Virus record (IMG/VR): IMGVR_UViG_3300025770_001492
Coordinates: 1 to 64,000 of that record
DNA: 64,000 bases
DNA from: a virus
Strand: one strand, 5' to 3'
Shown piece by piece: positions 41,923 through 49,886 of the stretch (the stretch's first letter is position 1; each line of letters begins with the position of its first letter). The position numbers were made by a program, and so were the translations under genes. A model generated the notes under the pieces. That model made no database searches and was not told the origin of the DNA. It was given only the letters and a program-made list of their open reading frames with translations.

Positions 41923-43021
41923 CTTTTACTCCAATTCTCTCACGCTTGATGTACCTATAATCATCTTTTGGAGACATTTCCAAAAGTGAATGATAGATGA
42001 GGTTTGTTGTATTTTTAACATCCTTTTTCATCACCATTTCTACAGAAGTATGCATATATTTTAATGGCAAGCTAATCAAGCACGAAGGAATACCGCCGCT
42101 TGATTTGAAAAACGCAGATGTATCGGTTCCACTATTTCCATTATAAGTACCAAGCTGATACTTTATTTTATTCTTCTTTGCTACTCCTAGAACTTGATCT
42201 AACAAGTTTCTTTGAATATCTGGCCCATAATACAAAGTTGGACCATTCCCGCAGGACACATCTCCACACAATCTGGCATTGTACATAGGAGAGTGACTGT
42301 CATGTGTGACATCAGTTATTATCGCAACATCAGGCTGTATTGAGTTTGCGATCATTTCAGCACCATGAAGCCCAACTTCCTCTTGAACAGCATTTACAAT
42401 GTAAAGATCGAAAGGAAGTTCAATGTCATTTTCTTCAAGCTTTCTAGCAACGTTGGCGACCATGTATCCGCCAATTCGGTTGTCTAATGCACGACAAAGG
42501 TAGTAGTCGCCCATCTTCTCAAAAGGAGCATCATAAGTCATTGTGGCACCAACATGAATGCCCATTTTTTCTACTTCCTTTTTTGAACTTGCTCCAACAT
42601 CGACATAAAGATTTTTAACTTCTGGCGTTTCTTTGTCTCGTTCATGGATGGCGATCCACCCAAACACGCCACGAACATTCCCCTTTTTGCCTAAGATGTT
42701 CACCCTTTGGCCAGGAGCAACCATTTCGTCCGATCCGCCATTCCGAACGACAGAAATATATCCTTTTTCGTCGATATGACTTATGTTCCAACCTATTTCA
42801 TCCGCATGAGCTTCTATTACTACTTTATATTTGGATGACTGACCTGTGTACTTTACGCCTACAGCATTCCCATAAGCGTCTGTCTGTACCTTGTCCACAT
42901 AGTCTTGAATATAGTCTATCCAAACTTCTTGACCCGCCATCTCCCATCCTGTTGGAGATTGGGTGTTAAGGTATTTTTCTAAAAATTCTTCTTTTTTCAT
43001 TTGAGGCTTATTCTTTTTCAT
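41900..43021 (-). CDS. M42-family aminopeptidase
   Basis: A 373-aa protein with the two-metal site of M42 glutamyl aminopeptidases/endoglucanases: EAHADEIGW, CRALDNRIGGYM, NAVQEEVGLHGAEM, IITDVTHDSH and LKYMHTSVEM, in order. A family-typical PTGWE motif lies near the N-terminus. It would trim peptides; its use to a phage is unclear, perhaps amino-acid supply. ATGA-coupled to the gene upstream. Confidence 0.88.
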   Translation of the reverse strand: MKKNKPQMKKEEFLEKYLNTQSPTGWEMAGQEVWIDYIQDYVDKVQTDAYGNAVGVKYTGQSSKYKVVIEAHADEIGWNISHIDEKGYISVVRNGGSDEMVAPGQRVNILGKKGNVRGVFGWIAIHERDKETPEVKNLYVDVGASSKKEVEKMGIHVGATMTYDAPFEKMGDYYLCRALDNRIGGYMVANVARKLEENDIELPFDLYIVNAVQEEVGLHGAEMIANSIQPDVAIITDVTHDSHSPMYNARLCGDVSCGNGPTLYYGPDIQRNLLDQVLGVAKKNKIKYQLGTYNGNSGTDTSAFFKSSGGIPSCLISLPLKYMHTSVEMVMKKDVKNTTNLIYHSLLEMSPKDDYRYIKRERIGVKGEAAYHV

Positions 43022-43221
43022 GTGACTGCTGTACTGTGAATTTCAAAACCAGGAAAATTAGAATCAACCCAGTGATTTAAAAAGTGACAAAAATCTTCTG
43101 GCTGAGGGAAATCTGAGATTTGCACAGCATCTTCTAGCCAATTAGAATGACGATGATACCTGACCAATACATTTTTTATCATGCTTCCTGTAGATGGTCT
43201 AAAAATATCTAAATGAATCAT
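43018..43221 (-). CDS. Unidentified small protein (67 aa)
   Basis: MIHLDIFRPSTGSMIKNVLV begins the protein. The ATG overlaps the upstream stop (TAATG) and the stop overlaps the peptidase start, so it is part of a coupled string. No motif recognised. Confidence 0.55.
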   Translation of the reverse strand: MIHLDIFRPSTGSMIKNVLVRYHRHSNWLEDAVQISDFPQPEDFCHFLNHWVDSNFPGFEIHSTAVT

Positions 43222-43715
43222 TAATCTTTCCAAAAATTTATAACATGTATATTCATCTCTTTAGCTTTTTGAACAGTGAAGTAAGTTCCACCAGACTTAA
43301 CTTCGGGATTCAGCAAAGACACAACTTTGTCTGATCCGGTAATCATCTCAATATCTCGTTGGTGAAATGCTTTAGGATGATATTTATCGGAAACATAGTT
43401 AACGACATCTGCGTTTTCTTTTATTCTTTCACATTCTAAAAAAGACTCAGCAGGCCACTTTTTACCTTGGTCTGGAAAGGGCAAGTATAAATGGAGTTCC
43501 AAATCTAAATCTAACGCCACTTGAGCAATCCAAGTGTCCCAACCGATTGCGCCGCCAGAACGAATGATTCGACGGGCGTCTCCAAATCCCATCTCAATAA
43601 GATAGTTTTCCAATCTTTTTTTAAGATTTATCAACCAAGGATGAGAACGATCATACTGGCACGGGCAGTATTTTGGCCTGTGTCCGGTTCCTGCAATTAT
43701 AATTTTTTTATCCAT
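43221..43715 (-). CDS. SLOG-superfamily nucleotide-binding protein
   Basis: A 164-aa Rossmann-like protein: IIIAGTGHRPKYCP, IIRSGGAIGWDTWIAQVAL, LHLYLPFPDQGKKWP and KVVSLLNPEVKSGGTYFTV match the YspA/DprA-like SLOG pattern. Such proteins bind or sense nucleotides or nucleotide-derived ligands and occur in phages and defence systems. Confidence 0.75.
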   Translation of the reverse strand: MDKKIIIAGTGHRPKYCPCQYDRSHPWLINLKKRLENYLIEMGFGDARRIIRSGGAIGWDTWIAQVALDLDLELHLYLPFPDQGKKWPAESFLECERIKENADVVNYVSDKYHPKAFHQRDIEMITGSDKVVSLLNPEVKSGGTYFTVQKAKEMNIHVINFWKD

Positions 43716-43929
43716 CCTTGCCCAACTTATTTTCTGACAACCACTCCGAAACTATACAAACAACTTCTTTAGAATCGACATCAGACAAGTTAAACTTCAT
43801 CCTCAATTCTTTGATAAGTTCAAAATACGAATTAACAAACTTTGATTCCGAACTTGCCATCCTATAGATTTCCAAACCACAACTCCGTTTGAGAAAAGCA
43901 TCCTTACACAGTTCAACAATTCGCCACAA
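43708..43929 (-). CDS. Unidentified small protein (up to 73 aa)
   Basis: Helical ORF overlapping both neighbours. The long form starts at a TTG; an ATG at 43860 would give MASSESKFVNSYFELIKELR. No motif. Confidence 0.4.
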   Translation of the reverse strand: MWRIVELCKDAFLKRSCGLEIYRMASSESKFVNSYFELIKELRMKFNLSDVDSKEVVCIVSEWLSENKLGKDG

Positions 43930-44548
43930 ATGGTGCCTGCTGGGCGAAAGAATACCTTAAAACATTGATTACATCAATAGCATCGCTCAAGGCATGATGA
44001 GTTACTTCTTTATCAATTCCCGAACGACGTAAACACTCTTCTAAAGAGGGCGGAACATCATCAATTTCTGGATCAAAAAATAAAGTAGCAGGATCTAAGC
44101 ACCGATGATGAAAACGAGTTTTAGAATCTTTATTTCCCACACCAATCGACTTCAAAAAAGGAAGATCAAATCCACTAAAATTCTTGCCTGCGGCAAGAAT
44201 TTTCCCCGAAAGGGAAATCTGATCTGGCTCAGAGGCAAAGCTTGCAAGCCACTCATGCATATAGCGGTCAACCATGTCCACAGGCACAAACGTCTCGTCT
44301 TTGCTGATCAATCTGGATGGGTGATTGTGCCTATTTGCGATGATCCCTATAATTTCAGAATTCATTGCCATCGCATAGGCATTTCCTTTGTAATTGTCAT
44401 CAGGATAAGTCACATAAAAGTGAAGAGACGGCAAACTCTCAACTGGAGACTTGAAATCTTCCAAAACAATTCCAACTTCTAAAACATCGCATGTTTCAGG
44501 GTCGAGTCCGAGCGTTTCTGTGTCAATAGATGCATATTTGTATTTCAT
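43913..44548 (-). CDS. DEDDh 3'-5' exonuclease
   Basis: A 211-aa protein: YASIDTETLGLDP (DxE), AAGKNFSGFDLPFL (second Asp) and THHALSDAIDVINV (H and final Asp) form the DEDDh set of DnaQ/oligoribonuclease-type exonucleases. It probably degrades short RNA or DNA ends. Confidence 0.85.
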   Translation of the reverse strand: MKYKYASIDTETLGLDPETCDVLEVGIVLEDFKSPVESLPSLHFYVTYPDDNYKGNAYAMAMNSEIIGIIANRHNHPSRLISKDETFVPVDMVDRYMHEWLASFASEPDQISLSGKILAAGKNFSGFDLPFLKSIGVGNKDSKTRFHHRCLDPATLFFDPEIDDVPPSLEECLRRSGIDKEVTHHALSDAIDVINVLRYSFAQQAPFVANC

Positions 44549-44553
44549 TTCAT

Positions 44554-44805
44554 TTATCCTAAAAAATTAGCGACAGCAACAGCAAAAACTACCACAAGAA
44601 TAGACCAAAACCAACACATCATTGTTCGAACTGAAAAAAGATAATCATCCAGATCTTTAATAGACTCAGTTATTACAGACTTATCAATTTCTTCTTGAGA
44701 ACAAAGAAAAGTTAGCTGCGTCTCATTAATATCTTCAGAATGAAACTTTAAAAGAAGTTCCAATTCTTTTCGAGAAAGTTTTCTTAAATTTCTAGAGCAC
44801 CGCAT
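44554..44805 (-). CDS. Small C-terminally anchored membrane protein (83 aa)
   Basis: Starting at the ATG at 44805, with AAAAAGGG upstream, the protein has helical N-terminal sequence and a C-terminal membrane helix (WFWSILVVVFAVAVANFLG). Length and the INETQLTFLCSQEEID segment match the paralogue at 34905, which supports this start over the upstream TTG. Confidence 0.65.
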   Translation of the reverse strand: MRCSRNLRKLSRKELELLLKFHSEDINETQLTFLCSQEEIDKSVITESIKDLDDYLFSVRTMMCWFWSILVVVFAVAVANFLG

Positions 44806-44843
44806 TCCAATTGCCCTTTTTGAAAAAGCTGTTTCCTGAAAGG

Positions 44844-44871
44844 ATTGTACCAATTTTTTCAATTATGTAAA
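44844..44871 (-). promoter_or_regulatory. Promoter TTTACA-N16-TACAAT
   Basis: Minus-strand -35 at 44871-44866 and -10 at 44849-44844, 16-nt spacer, about 40 nt before the ATG at 44805. Confidence 0.6.
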
Positions 44872-44874
44872 GCA

Positions 44875-45780
44875 CTAACAGTAGAATTCTGGCAACTCTT
44901 CGCTTCTTTCTAATTTAGAAAGAAGTGAATTGAGGGGAGAATACTCCTCGCTAAAATCTATTTCAAATTTTCTGTATTCAAGATGTCTAGAATTCAGTGG
45001 ATTTGTATTTTTCCAAATATTTGGAAACCAAGGACTTTCTACTTCAAAGACTTTTTCAGACGGCCAGCAAATAATATTAAGAGAAACAATGTGTCTCTCA
45101 AAAACATTCTCCTTGTTGTTCTGAAAGTTATCTGGATTAAACAAGGGCGGCTCAAACACTTTGTAATTGTATCCCATATTTTTTAAGGAATGAAGAATTG
45201 CAATCTGGTTCCCAGTAAATTCTAGGTCGATGCAAGGTCTCGCCCAATTTATAAGTTCTTTTGCGCCCAAAAGAACTTCGTCTTCCATTCCTTCAACATC
45301 TATCTTAATCAAGGATGGCTTTGATATTTTTTCTACCAGATCATCCAAGCAAACAGTTTTAGCAGGAACTCCATCAGATGAAGAATTTACCATGGAAACG
45401 CTTCCAAAATTAAAATCTGAATCGTAGTCCACTTGTGGTATGCGAACCGTTAAGCCACTTTTTCTGCCTACTGGTGAGTTTCTAGTTTCAATGTTGTCTA
45501 ATGTATTTAATTCAACATTTTTAGACAACAAATTAAAAAGACCTATTTGAGGCTCAAAAGAAATAACTTTTCCAGATTTTCCAACATGCTTGGCCATTGG
45601 TATAGATATGGTTCCTATATTTGCGCCAACATCTATTACTGTATCTCCTTCTTTGACCAACTGAAACAAAACCTGAAGCTCCGTTTCATGTTGTTCGCCA
45701 TAAGCCTCTAACGAACCACCAATATAGGTATCATTTGGCAAATATGCCATTTTACCATACTTGCATTCTTTTATTTTCAT
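44875..45780 (-). CDS. FkbM-family methyltransferase
   Basis: A 301-aa protein: GDTVIDVGANIGTISIPMA (SAM motif I), VISFEPQIGLFNLL, and IKIDVEGMEDEVLLGAKEL, the FkbM signature. It would O-methylate a sugar or similar group. The start follows the upstream stop directly. Confidence 0.85.
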   Translation of the reverse strand: MKIKECKYGKMAYLPNDTYIGGSLEAYGEQHETELQVLFQLVKEGDTVIDVGANIGTISIPMAKHVGKSGKVISFEPQIGLFNLLSKNVELNTLDNIETRNSPVGRKSGLTVRIPQVDYDSDFNFGSVSMVNSSSDGVPAKTVCLDDLVEKISKPSLIKIDVEGMEDEVLLGAKELINWARPCIDLEFTGNQIAILHSLKNMGYNYKVFEPPLFNPDNFQNNKENVFERHIVSLNIICWPSEKVFEVESPWFPNIWKNTNPLNSRHLEYRKFEIDFSEEYSPLNSLLSKLERSEELPEFYC

Positions 45781-45984
45781 TTAGCTGCAAACTCTTATAC
45801 TAGATGATGATCCAACTTTAACATTAGCCGTATTGCATGATTTAACTCGTGTCAGACAGCCTATCTTCTTTTTTGCGGGTTTATCTTCTTCTGGTGTTCC
45901 ACACCCACATCCACAATGATTTTCTGGCTTCTGAACTCCGTGAGACATTCCCTGCCCTGTTCCTGTTGCTGACGTTGCTCCCAT
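45781..45984 (-). CDS. Small Gly/Ser- and Cys-rich protein (67 aa)
   Basis: MGATSATGTGQGMSHGVQKP begins it; CGCGCG and a tail with further cysteines (KSCNTANVKVG) follow. AAGGAGG precedes the ATG, an unusually strong site. It may be a virion component or metal-binding peptide; no family recognised. Confidence 0.6.
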   Translation of the reverse strand: MGATSATGTGQGMSHGVQKPENHCGCGCGTPEEDKPAKKKIGCLTRVKSCNTANVKVGSSSSIRVCS

Positions 45985-46032
45985 TTTTCCTCCTTGTAAG
46001 TCCAACACCTTATATATGAATAATAGTATTAG

Positions 46033-46395
46033 TTATATCTTTTTTATCTTAGAAGGCTTCGATGAGACATATGCGTAGAAAACATATTGAGGAGTAAGCC
46101 CAGAATTTTTAGATTCGATCTGTCTGTATTCAACTTCTAACTTGGTGCCAGGAGACTTGTCATACATCAACATATCTTTCAAACGACTAATTACAGAACT
46201 GATAAACTGTGGAGAGCCAGTTATTCTTAATCCATCTTCTCTAAACTTGCTTCCCTTGTGGTTTGGGTCAACCGGCTTTGGGCGCACAGGCAAATTTGGA
46301 CGTACTTTTTCCCACATGTCGAGAACATCGGCACGCTTGCCTTTCCAAGGTTTAATAGAGGATGAGTCTGATTCTAGAAAGTCTTTAAATTCCAT
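46033..46395 (-). CDS. Unidentified phage-type protein (120 aa)
   Basis: MEFKDFLESDSSSIKPWKGK, then GLRITGSPQFISSVISRLKD and LEVEYRQIES. The MxFKxFLE start recalls small phage proteins, also seen in MKFKSWLEQ at 39944. No function known. An AATAAATA box lies close to the ATG. Confidence 0.6.
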   Translation of the reverse strand: MEFKDFLESDSSSIKPWKGKRADVLDMWEKVRPNLPVRPKPVDPNHKGSKFREDGLRITGSPQFISSVISRLKDMLMYDKSPGTKLEVEYRQIESKNSGLTPQYVFYAYVSSKPSKIKKI

Positions 46396-46407
46396 GAACT
46401 TATTTAT

Positions 46408-46584
46408 TCATTCGCTTGTTAAATTTCCAAAAGAAACAATGCAATCTGATTTTTCTTGAATTCCATCAAGCTCTTCTTGAGAATTGGCTTTTTTACATTT
46501 GTCTTTTATCTTTTTTATATGCTTCTTTAGGTCCTTTATCTGTATGCAGGGCTTTTCCTCTGCGCCTTCTTTAAATTCGCTCAT
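46408..46584 (-). CDS. Small charged protein (58 aa)
   Basis: MSEFKEGAEEKPCIQIKDLK then a lysine-rich helix and SQEELDGIQEKSDC. AAAGG lies six bases before the ATG; a GATAAATA box is 25 nt upstream. Function unknown. Confidence 0.6.
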   Translation of the reverse strand: MSEFKEGAEEKPCIQIKDLKKHIKKIKDKCKKANSQEELDGIQEKSDCIVSFGNLTSE

Positions 46585-46609
46585 TTTAGCCTTTCTTGGT
46601 AGTTTGAAT

Positions 46610-46617
46610 TATTTATC
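46610..46617 (-). promoter_or_regulatory. Late-promoter-like box GATAAATA
   Basis: Minus strand reads CGATAAATAATTC, one base from TATAAATA. It is back-to-back with the plus-strand late box at 46638, giving a divergent promoter pair. Confidence 0.5.
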
Positions 46618-46637
46618 GAAAAAAATACAATTTTAAG

Positions 46638-46645
46638 TATAAATA
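46638..46645 (+). promoter_or_regulatory. T4-type late promoter TATAAATA
   Basis: An exact TATAAATA lies 44 nt before the ATG of the 73-aa gene. This is the classic late box read by gp55-type sigma factors; use by the sigma at 62940 is inference. Confidence 0.65.
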
Positions 46646-46689
46646 ATTGTGTCATAAGTGACAATTTAACTTTGCAAAGGAGATATAAT

Positions 46690-46911
46690 ATGGCAACTTT
46701 TACAGTAAATCTTTCACCTGCGTTGGTGAATTTAGGAAGTGAAGGCGGATTAGATTCCAGCCTTGACGCAAACGGCAACTCTCTTCAGAGAAAATTACAC
46801 GCCGTAATGGTAGATAGCGGAGAAAAAATCGTCGGCAATTTGGCTGATGGTGCAACATTTGATGACAGCACTGATGGATTAGCATCCATTGACGGAATCG
46901 ATGCTGCATAA
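46690..46911 (+). CDS. Tandem small protein A (73 aa), probable abundant late protein
   Basis: MATFTVNLSPALVNLGSEGG is nearly identical to the start of protein B at 47020; both continue LDANGNS.QRKLH and end in DG(A/I)D. The leader CTTTGCAAAGGAGATAT is also shared. Late box, strong ribosome site and a private terminator point to high expression. Family unknown; a virion decoration role is speculation. Confidence 0.8.
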   Translation: MATFTVNLSPALVNLGSEGGLDSSLDANGNSLQRKLHAVMVDSGEKIVGNLADGATFDDSTDGLASIDGIDAA

Positions 46912-46941
46912 CTTGAAATACAAATGCTAACTAAAAAAAGA

Positions 46942-46970
46942 GGCTGGAAGCTTTTCCAGTCTTTTTTTTT
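46942..46970 (+). terminator. Terminator after tandem gene A
   Basis: GGCTGGAA pairs with TTCCAGTC around GCTT, followed by ten T residues. Confidence 0.85.
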
Positions 46971-46980
46971 TGTCCAAAAG

Positions 46981-46988
46981 CATAAATA
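46981..46988 (+). promoter_or_regulatory. Late-promoter-like box CATAAATA
   Basis: CATAAATA lies 31 nt before tandem gene B, in the same position relative to the shared leader as the box of gene A. Confidence 0.6.
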
Positions 46989-47019
46989 AATTGAATCTTT
47001 ACTTTGCAAAGGAGATATT

Positions 47020-47244
47020 ATGGCGAATTATGTAGTTAATCTTTCACCTGCGTTGGTGAATTTAGGAACTGAAGGTTCACTTGATACTAGTCTTGATGCT
47101 AACGGAAACTCTGCACAGAGAAAACTCCATAGCACAATAGTTCCAAACGGAACTGACCTTAAAGTGGTCGGAAATCTAGCTGACGGTGCTTCGTTCAACG
47201 ACACAATCGAAGTCATTTCTGATATCGATGGAATTGACGCTTAA
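47020..47244 (+). CDS. Tandem small protein B (74 aa), paralogue of A
   Basis: MANYVVNLSPALVNLGTEGS, then LDTSLDANGNSAQRKLHSTI; about 60 percent of residues match protein A by eye. Same AAAGGAGATAT leader, own late-type box and own terminator. A recent duplication kept as two separately controlled genes. Confidence 0.8.
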   Translation: MANYVVNLSPALVNLGTEGSLDTSLDANGNSAQRKLHSTIVPNGTDLKVVGNLADGASFNDTIEVISDIDGIDA

Positions 47245-47270
47245 TCAAAAAAGATTATAGCTTAAACAAG

Positions 47271-47307
47271 AAAAGGTTCCCGAAACGAATTTCGGGAACC
47301 TTTTTTT
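47271..47307 (+). terminator. Terminator after tandem gene B
   Basis: AAAGGTTCCCGAAA pairs with TTTCGGGAACCTTT around CGAA, then T residues. Confidence 0.9.
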
Positions 47308-47342
47308 GTTTACTTGTTGCAACTGCAACTAGATTATTTGTT

Positions 47343-47855
47343 TCACATGTGGCTGGTATCAATATTCTTGTTCGAACCACTAACTTTTCTGCTATCTTCT
47401 GGATGGTCACGCTTATCACCACGGTCTCCATATCTTGGATTGCCGCCAAGGTAGCCTCTTTTTTGGTGTTTGCCGTCCTTTCTCCCTTTTCTCTTTTCGT
47501 ATTTTTCTATACGTTCTTCCTTGCTCTCTAGCCAGTTCTGAAAGCTTTCAAATCTACTTTGAATTCCATTGCCAATCATTGGCATATCGTCGCCTTCTGA
47601 GCCGATTGAGTGCTGTGTCTTTGGACGTGTCTCCCAAATATGCTTGATTGCATTTTTTATGTCACCCATTTGATTGTCAAATGTGTCAGGAAACCCTTTA
47701 TAATAATTTTCCTTAAGTTCAATTGCAGTATCATGAATAGCATTTTGCAAGGCTGATGGATCTTGATGGTTTGCTCCATGTCTTATTAAAATATCTAAGA
47801 TCTTAGAAGTTTCTGGAAAATCAAAGTCATTCGCAATGCTGTTAAAATTATTCAT
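47343..47855 (-). CDS. Unidentified protein with charged tail (170 aa)
   Basis: Starts MNNFNSIANDFDFPETSKIL; the last 60 residues are Lys, Arg, Gly and Asp-rich (EKRKGRKDGKHQKRGYLGG), probably disordered. AAGGG precedes the ATG. No family recognised. Confidence 0.55.
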   Translation of the reverse strand: MNNFNSIANDFDFPETSKILDILIRHGANHQDPSALQNAIHDTAIELKENYYKGFPDTFDNQMGDIKNAIKHIWETRPKTQHSIGSEGDDMPMIGNGIQSRFESFQNWLESKEERIEKYEKRKGRKDGKHQKRGYLGGNPRYGDRGDKRDHPEDSRKVSGSNKNIDTSHM

Positions 47856-47876
47856 AATTATTATTACCCTTTAGGT

Positions 47877-48290
47877 TTAACTTATATACGTTTCAAAGCC
47901 TTTTTTCGTAGAATGCCAAACTCTTCGTATGCCGATTTTATCAAGAACAACCTGACAACTCTCACAAGGCTTGCTTTCCCATAATTCTCTATTTTCATTT
48001 AATCTAAGAACTACCATTTGGTAATTTTTATCTAAAAAAACTTTGCCCCAACACCTAGAAATTGCGTCCGTTTCAGCATGTGGATAGTAGTATTTTTTGT
48101 ATTGATCTATGTTGAATCTATTGCCAAAATATAAGATCTTTGGACAGAGGCATGTGGGGCGATTTACGCCGAAACTTATCAACTTTGTTCTTCTGTAAAT
48201 GAAAGCGAAATGATATGGAGGCTTATGCCGTCCATAATATTCTGGAAATAATTCATTCGATATTCTAAGAGACTTTTCTATTATTTTCAT
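47877..48290 (-). CDS. Cytidine/dCMP deaminase-like protein
   Basis: A 137-aa protein: YYPHAETDAISRCWG is the HAE zinc/catalytic motif and SKPCESCQVVLDKIGI the PCxxC motif. It matches the deaminase fold; a dCMP deaminase role in nucleotide supply is likely, RNA editing is not excluded. Confidence 0.78.
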   Translation of the reverse strand: MKIIEKSLRISNELFPEYYGRHKPPYHFAFIYRRTKLISFGVNRPTCLCPKILYFGNRFNIDQYKKYYYPHAETDAISRCWGKVFLDKNYQMVVLRLNENRELWESKPCESCQVVLDKIGIRRVWHSTKKGFETYIS

Positions 48291-48338
48291 GATTAAGAAA
48301 TCATATATACTTTAAACAATTCTTTTCAAGGAGGATTT

Positions 48339-48503
48339 ATGGATCTTTTAAGAATTATTGGCTCAGTGCTGCTCCCGCCTGTGGGAGTTTTCATGCAAGT
48401 AGGACTAGGATTCCATTTCTGGTTGAATATTCTGTTAACTTTGTTTGGATATATTCCCGGTTTGTTGCATGCTTTATGGATCATTTTAAAAGAAAATGAT
48501 TAA
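48339..48503 (+). CDS. Pmp3/YqaE-family membrane peptide (54 aa)
   Basis: The peptide has two membrane helices; GSVLLPPVGVFMQVGLGFHF and WLNILLTLFGYIPGLLHAL are the Pmp3 (UPF0057) signature. AAGGAGG precedes the ATG. Cellular members affect membrane potential and stress tolerance; in a phage it might protect the membrane or exclude superinfection. Lone plus-strand gene with its own terminator. Confidence 0.88.
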   Translation: MDLLRIIGSVLLPPVGVFMQVGLGFHFWLNILLTLFGYIPGLLHALWIILKEND

Positions 48504-48505
48504 AC

Positions 48506-48534
48506 AAAAAACCCGCCAGAGGCGGGTTTTTTAT
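48506..48534. terminator. Bidirectional terminator
   Basis: AAAAACCCGCC pairs with GGCGGGTTTTT around AGA, between convergent genes. Confidence 0.9.
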
Positions 48535-48770
48535 TTCTCATGTTCAAGCCACTCTACCGAGTAAAGACCATCCTCGTATGTTCCATATCCATCAGCCTTG
48601 CAATTAGAACATGTCACAGATTCGCCTGTTCTAGGATATTCCGATTCAAAATTTGAATAGCAACAACCGCACCTTATCATGTTTTTCGAATCAATTCGCC
48701 CTACGCTTGCTTCGCCTTCCTCTTTTTTACTTTGTCTTTCGAACCATTCTTTACTCAATCTTAATTTCAT
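48531..48770 (-). CDS. Small zinc-ribbon protein (79 aa)
   Basis: MIRCGCCYSNFESEYPRTGE and VTCSNCKADGYG form a C4 ribbon in the middle of the protein. Function unknown. A TCTAAATA box lies about 30 nt upstream. Confidence 0.6.
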   Translation of the reverse strand: MKLRLSKEWFERQSKKEEGEASVGRIDSKNMIRCGCCYSNFESEYPRTGESVTCSNCKADGYGTYEDGLYSVEWLEHEK

Positions 48771-48821
48771 AATAAAATCCTGACATCTATACCAAAATAG
48801 TATTTAGATTTTTAGGTTTAA

Positions 48822-49886
48822 TTAGTTTCCAGTTTTATCCAAGTAAATCGGGTCACGTTGCTTGATCATAAGACGACCAATGAGACCATGACTAGATTCA
48901 GTCATAGGTCGAATTACAATTCCCTCACGCAAACGATCTTTGTTAATTTTAGACTTCCCATTAGACATTTCAACAATAGTCTTATCACCCAACCATTCAC
49001 GTAGAGTAACGTTCTCTCCAAGAATAGGTGCCATGCGATCCTCTAGCTTCTTATCACGAAGAATAGAAACTAGCCTATTAGCATCTGTCCATTTACCATC
49101 GATTTTAAGATCAAAGAACCTCACAGTCTTTTCACTGAGTTTGTAATAGTTACCTTGAATGGCAGTGCCATGAGCTTCACCATAAAGAGTTACAGATACT
49201 GCACTCTCATCAGAAAGAATCTCTTTCGCAAGATCAATGATCTTCTCACGACGAGCAACTTCCCACAGATAGTGTTCTCCACCATCTTTTTCAAGGATGG
49301 AATGATTGCGTTGGTTTACATGTACGCTTCCACTAACAGTTACAGTTACAGAAAAATTTTGACCTTCTACTTTTTCAGTAACAATAATTGACACACCACT
49401 GTCAAGAATACTTTGCACAACAACTGGATAGTTTTCACAACCCTCAATGTCGTATTTTGATACACCATCTGGCAATGGCACAAGATCACAATTCTGACAA
49501 GAGATAGGCTCTGGTTCATATTTGGTAATGCCGAGAGCATCAGTAAGGTCCATGCCATGCATATCATCTACATCAACGTTCAGATGACTAGCAACTGATG
49601 CTACGTCAGCGATGAATCCCTGAGAGATTTCTTTGCGCAGCTTGACAGTTTTTACACGGTTGTGCTCTTTACCCGCCAACATGGTGCCAAGCCCAAATAA
49701 TTCGATTAACTCTGGAGTCATCACAGACTCTACAGGGAAATAAACTACTTTATCTCCAATGTCATAAGGAACATTTGAGATAAACTGATAACCAAGATCG
49801 TTTAACTTATAGATAGTCAAACGATCTGCGTTCGGATGTTGGATAACTTGATCAATAGTTTTGACTTCGACTTCAAATTTGCTCAT
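48822..49886 (-). CDS. Rnl5-type RNA ligase
   Basis: A 354-aa protein. Residues 1-100 are an OB-like module (HPNADRL at 17-23, KTVKLRKEISQGF) as in Deinococcus Rnl5. The catalytic core has motif I EKVEG with Lys172, motif III LYGEAHG, motif IV EGIVIRP and motif V LMIKQRD. Rnl5 seals 3'-OH/5'-phosphate nicks in duplex nucleic acid. AGAGGA precedes the ATG. It is the obvious candidate to rejoin the split tRNA-Thr at 55418-55648. Confidence 0.85.
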   Translation of the reverse strand: MSKFEVEVKTIDQVIQHPNADRLTIYKLNDLGYQFISNVPYDIGDKVVYFPVESVMTPELIELFGLGTMLAGKEHNRVKTVKLRKEISQGFIADVASVASHLNVDVDDMHGMDLTDALGITKYEPEPISCQNCDLVPLPDGVSKYDIEGCENYPVVVQSILDSGVSIIVTEKVEGQNFSVTVTVSGSVHVNQRNHSILEKDGGEHYLWEVARREKIIDLAKEILSDESAVSVTLYGEAHGTAIQGNYYKLSEKTVRFFDLKIDGKWTDANRLVSILRDKKLEDRMAPILGENVTLREWLGDKTIVEMSNGKSKINKDRLREGIVIRPMTESSHGLIGRLMIKQRDPIYLDKTGN

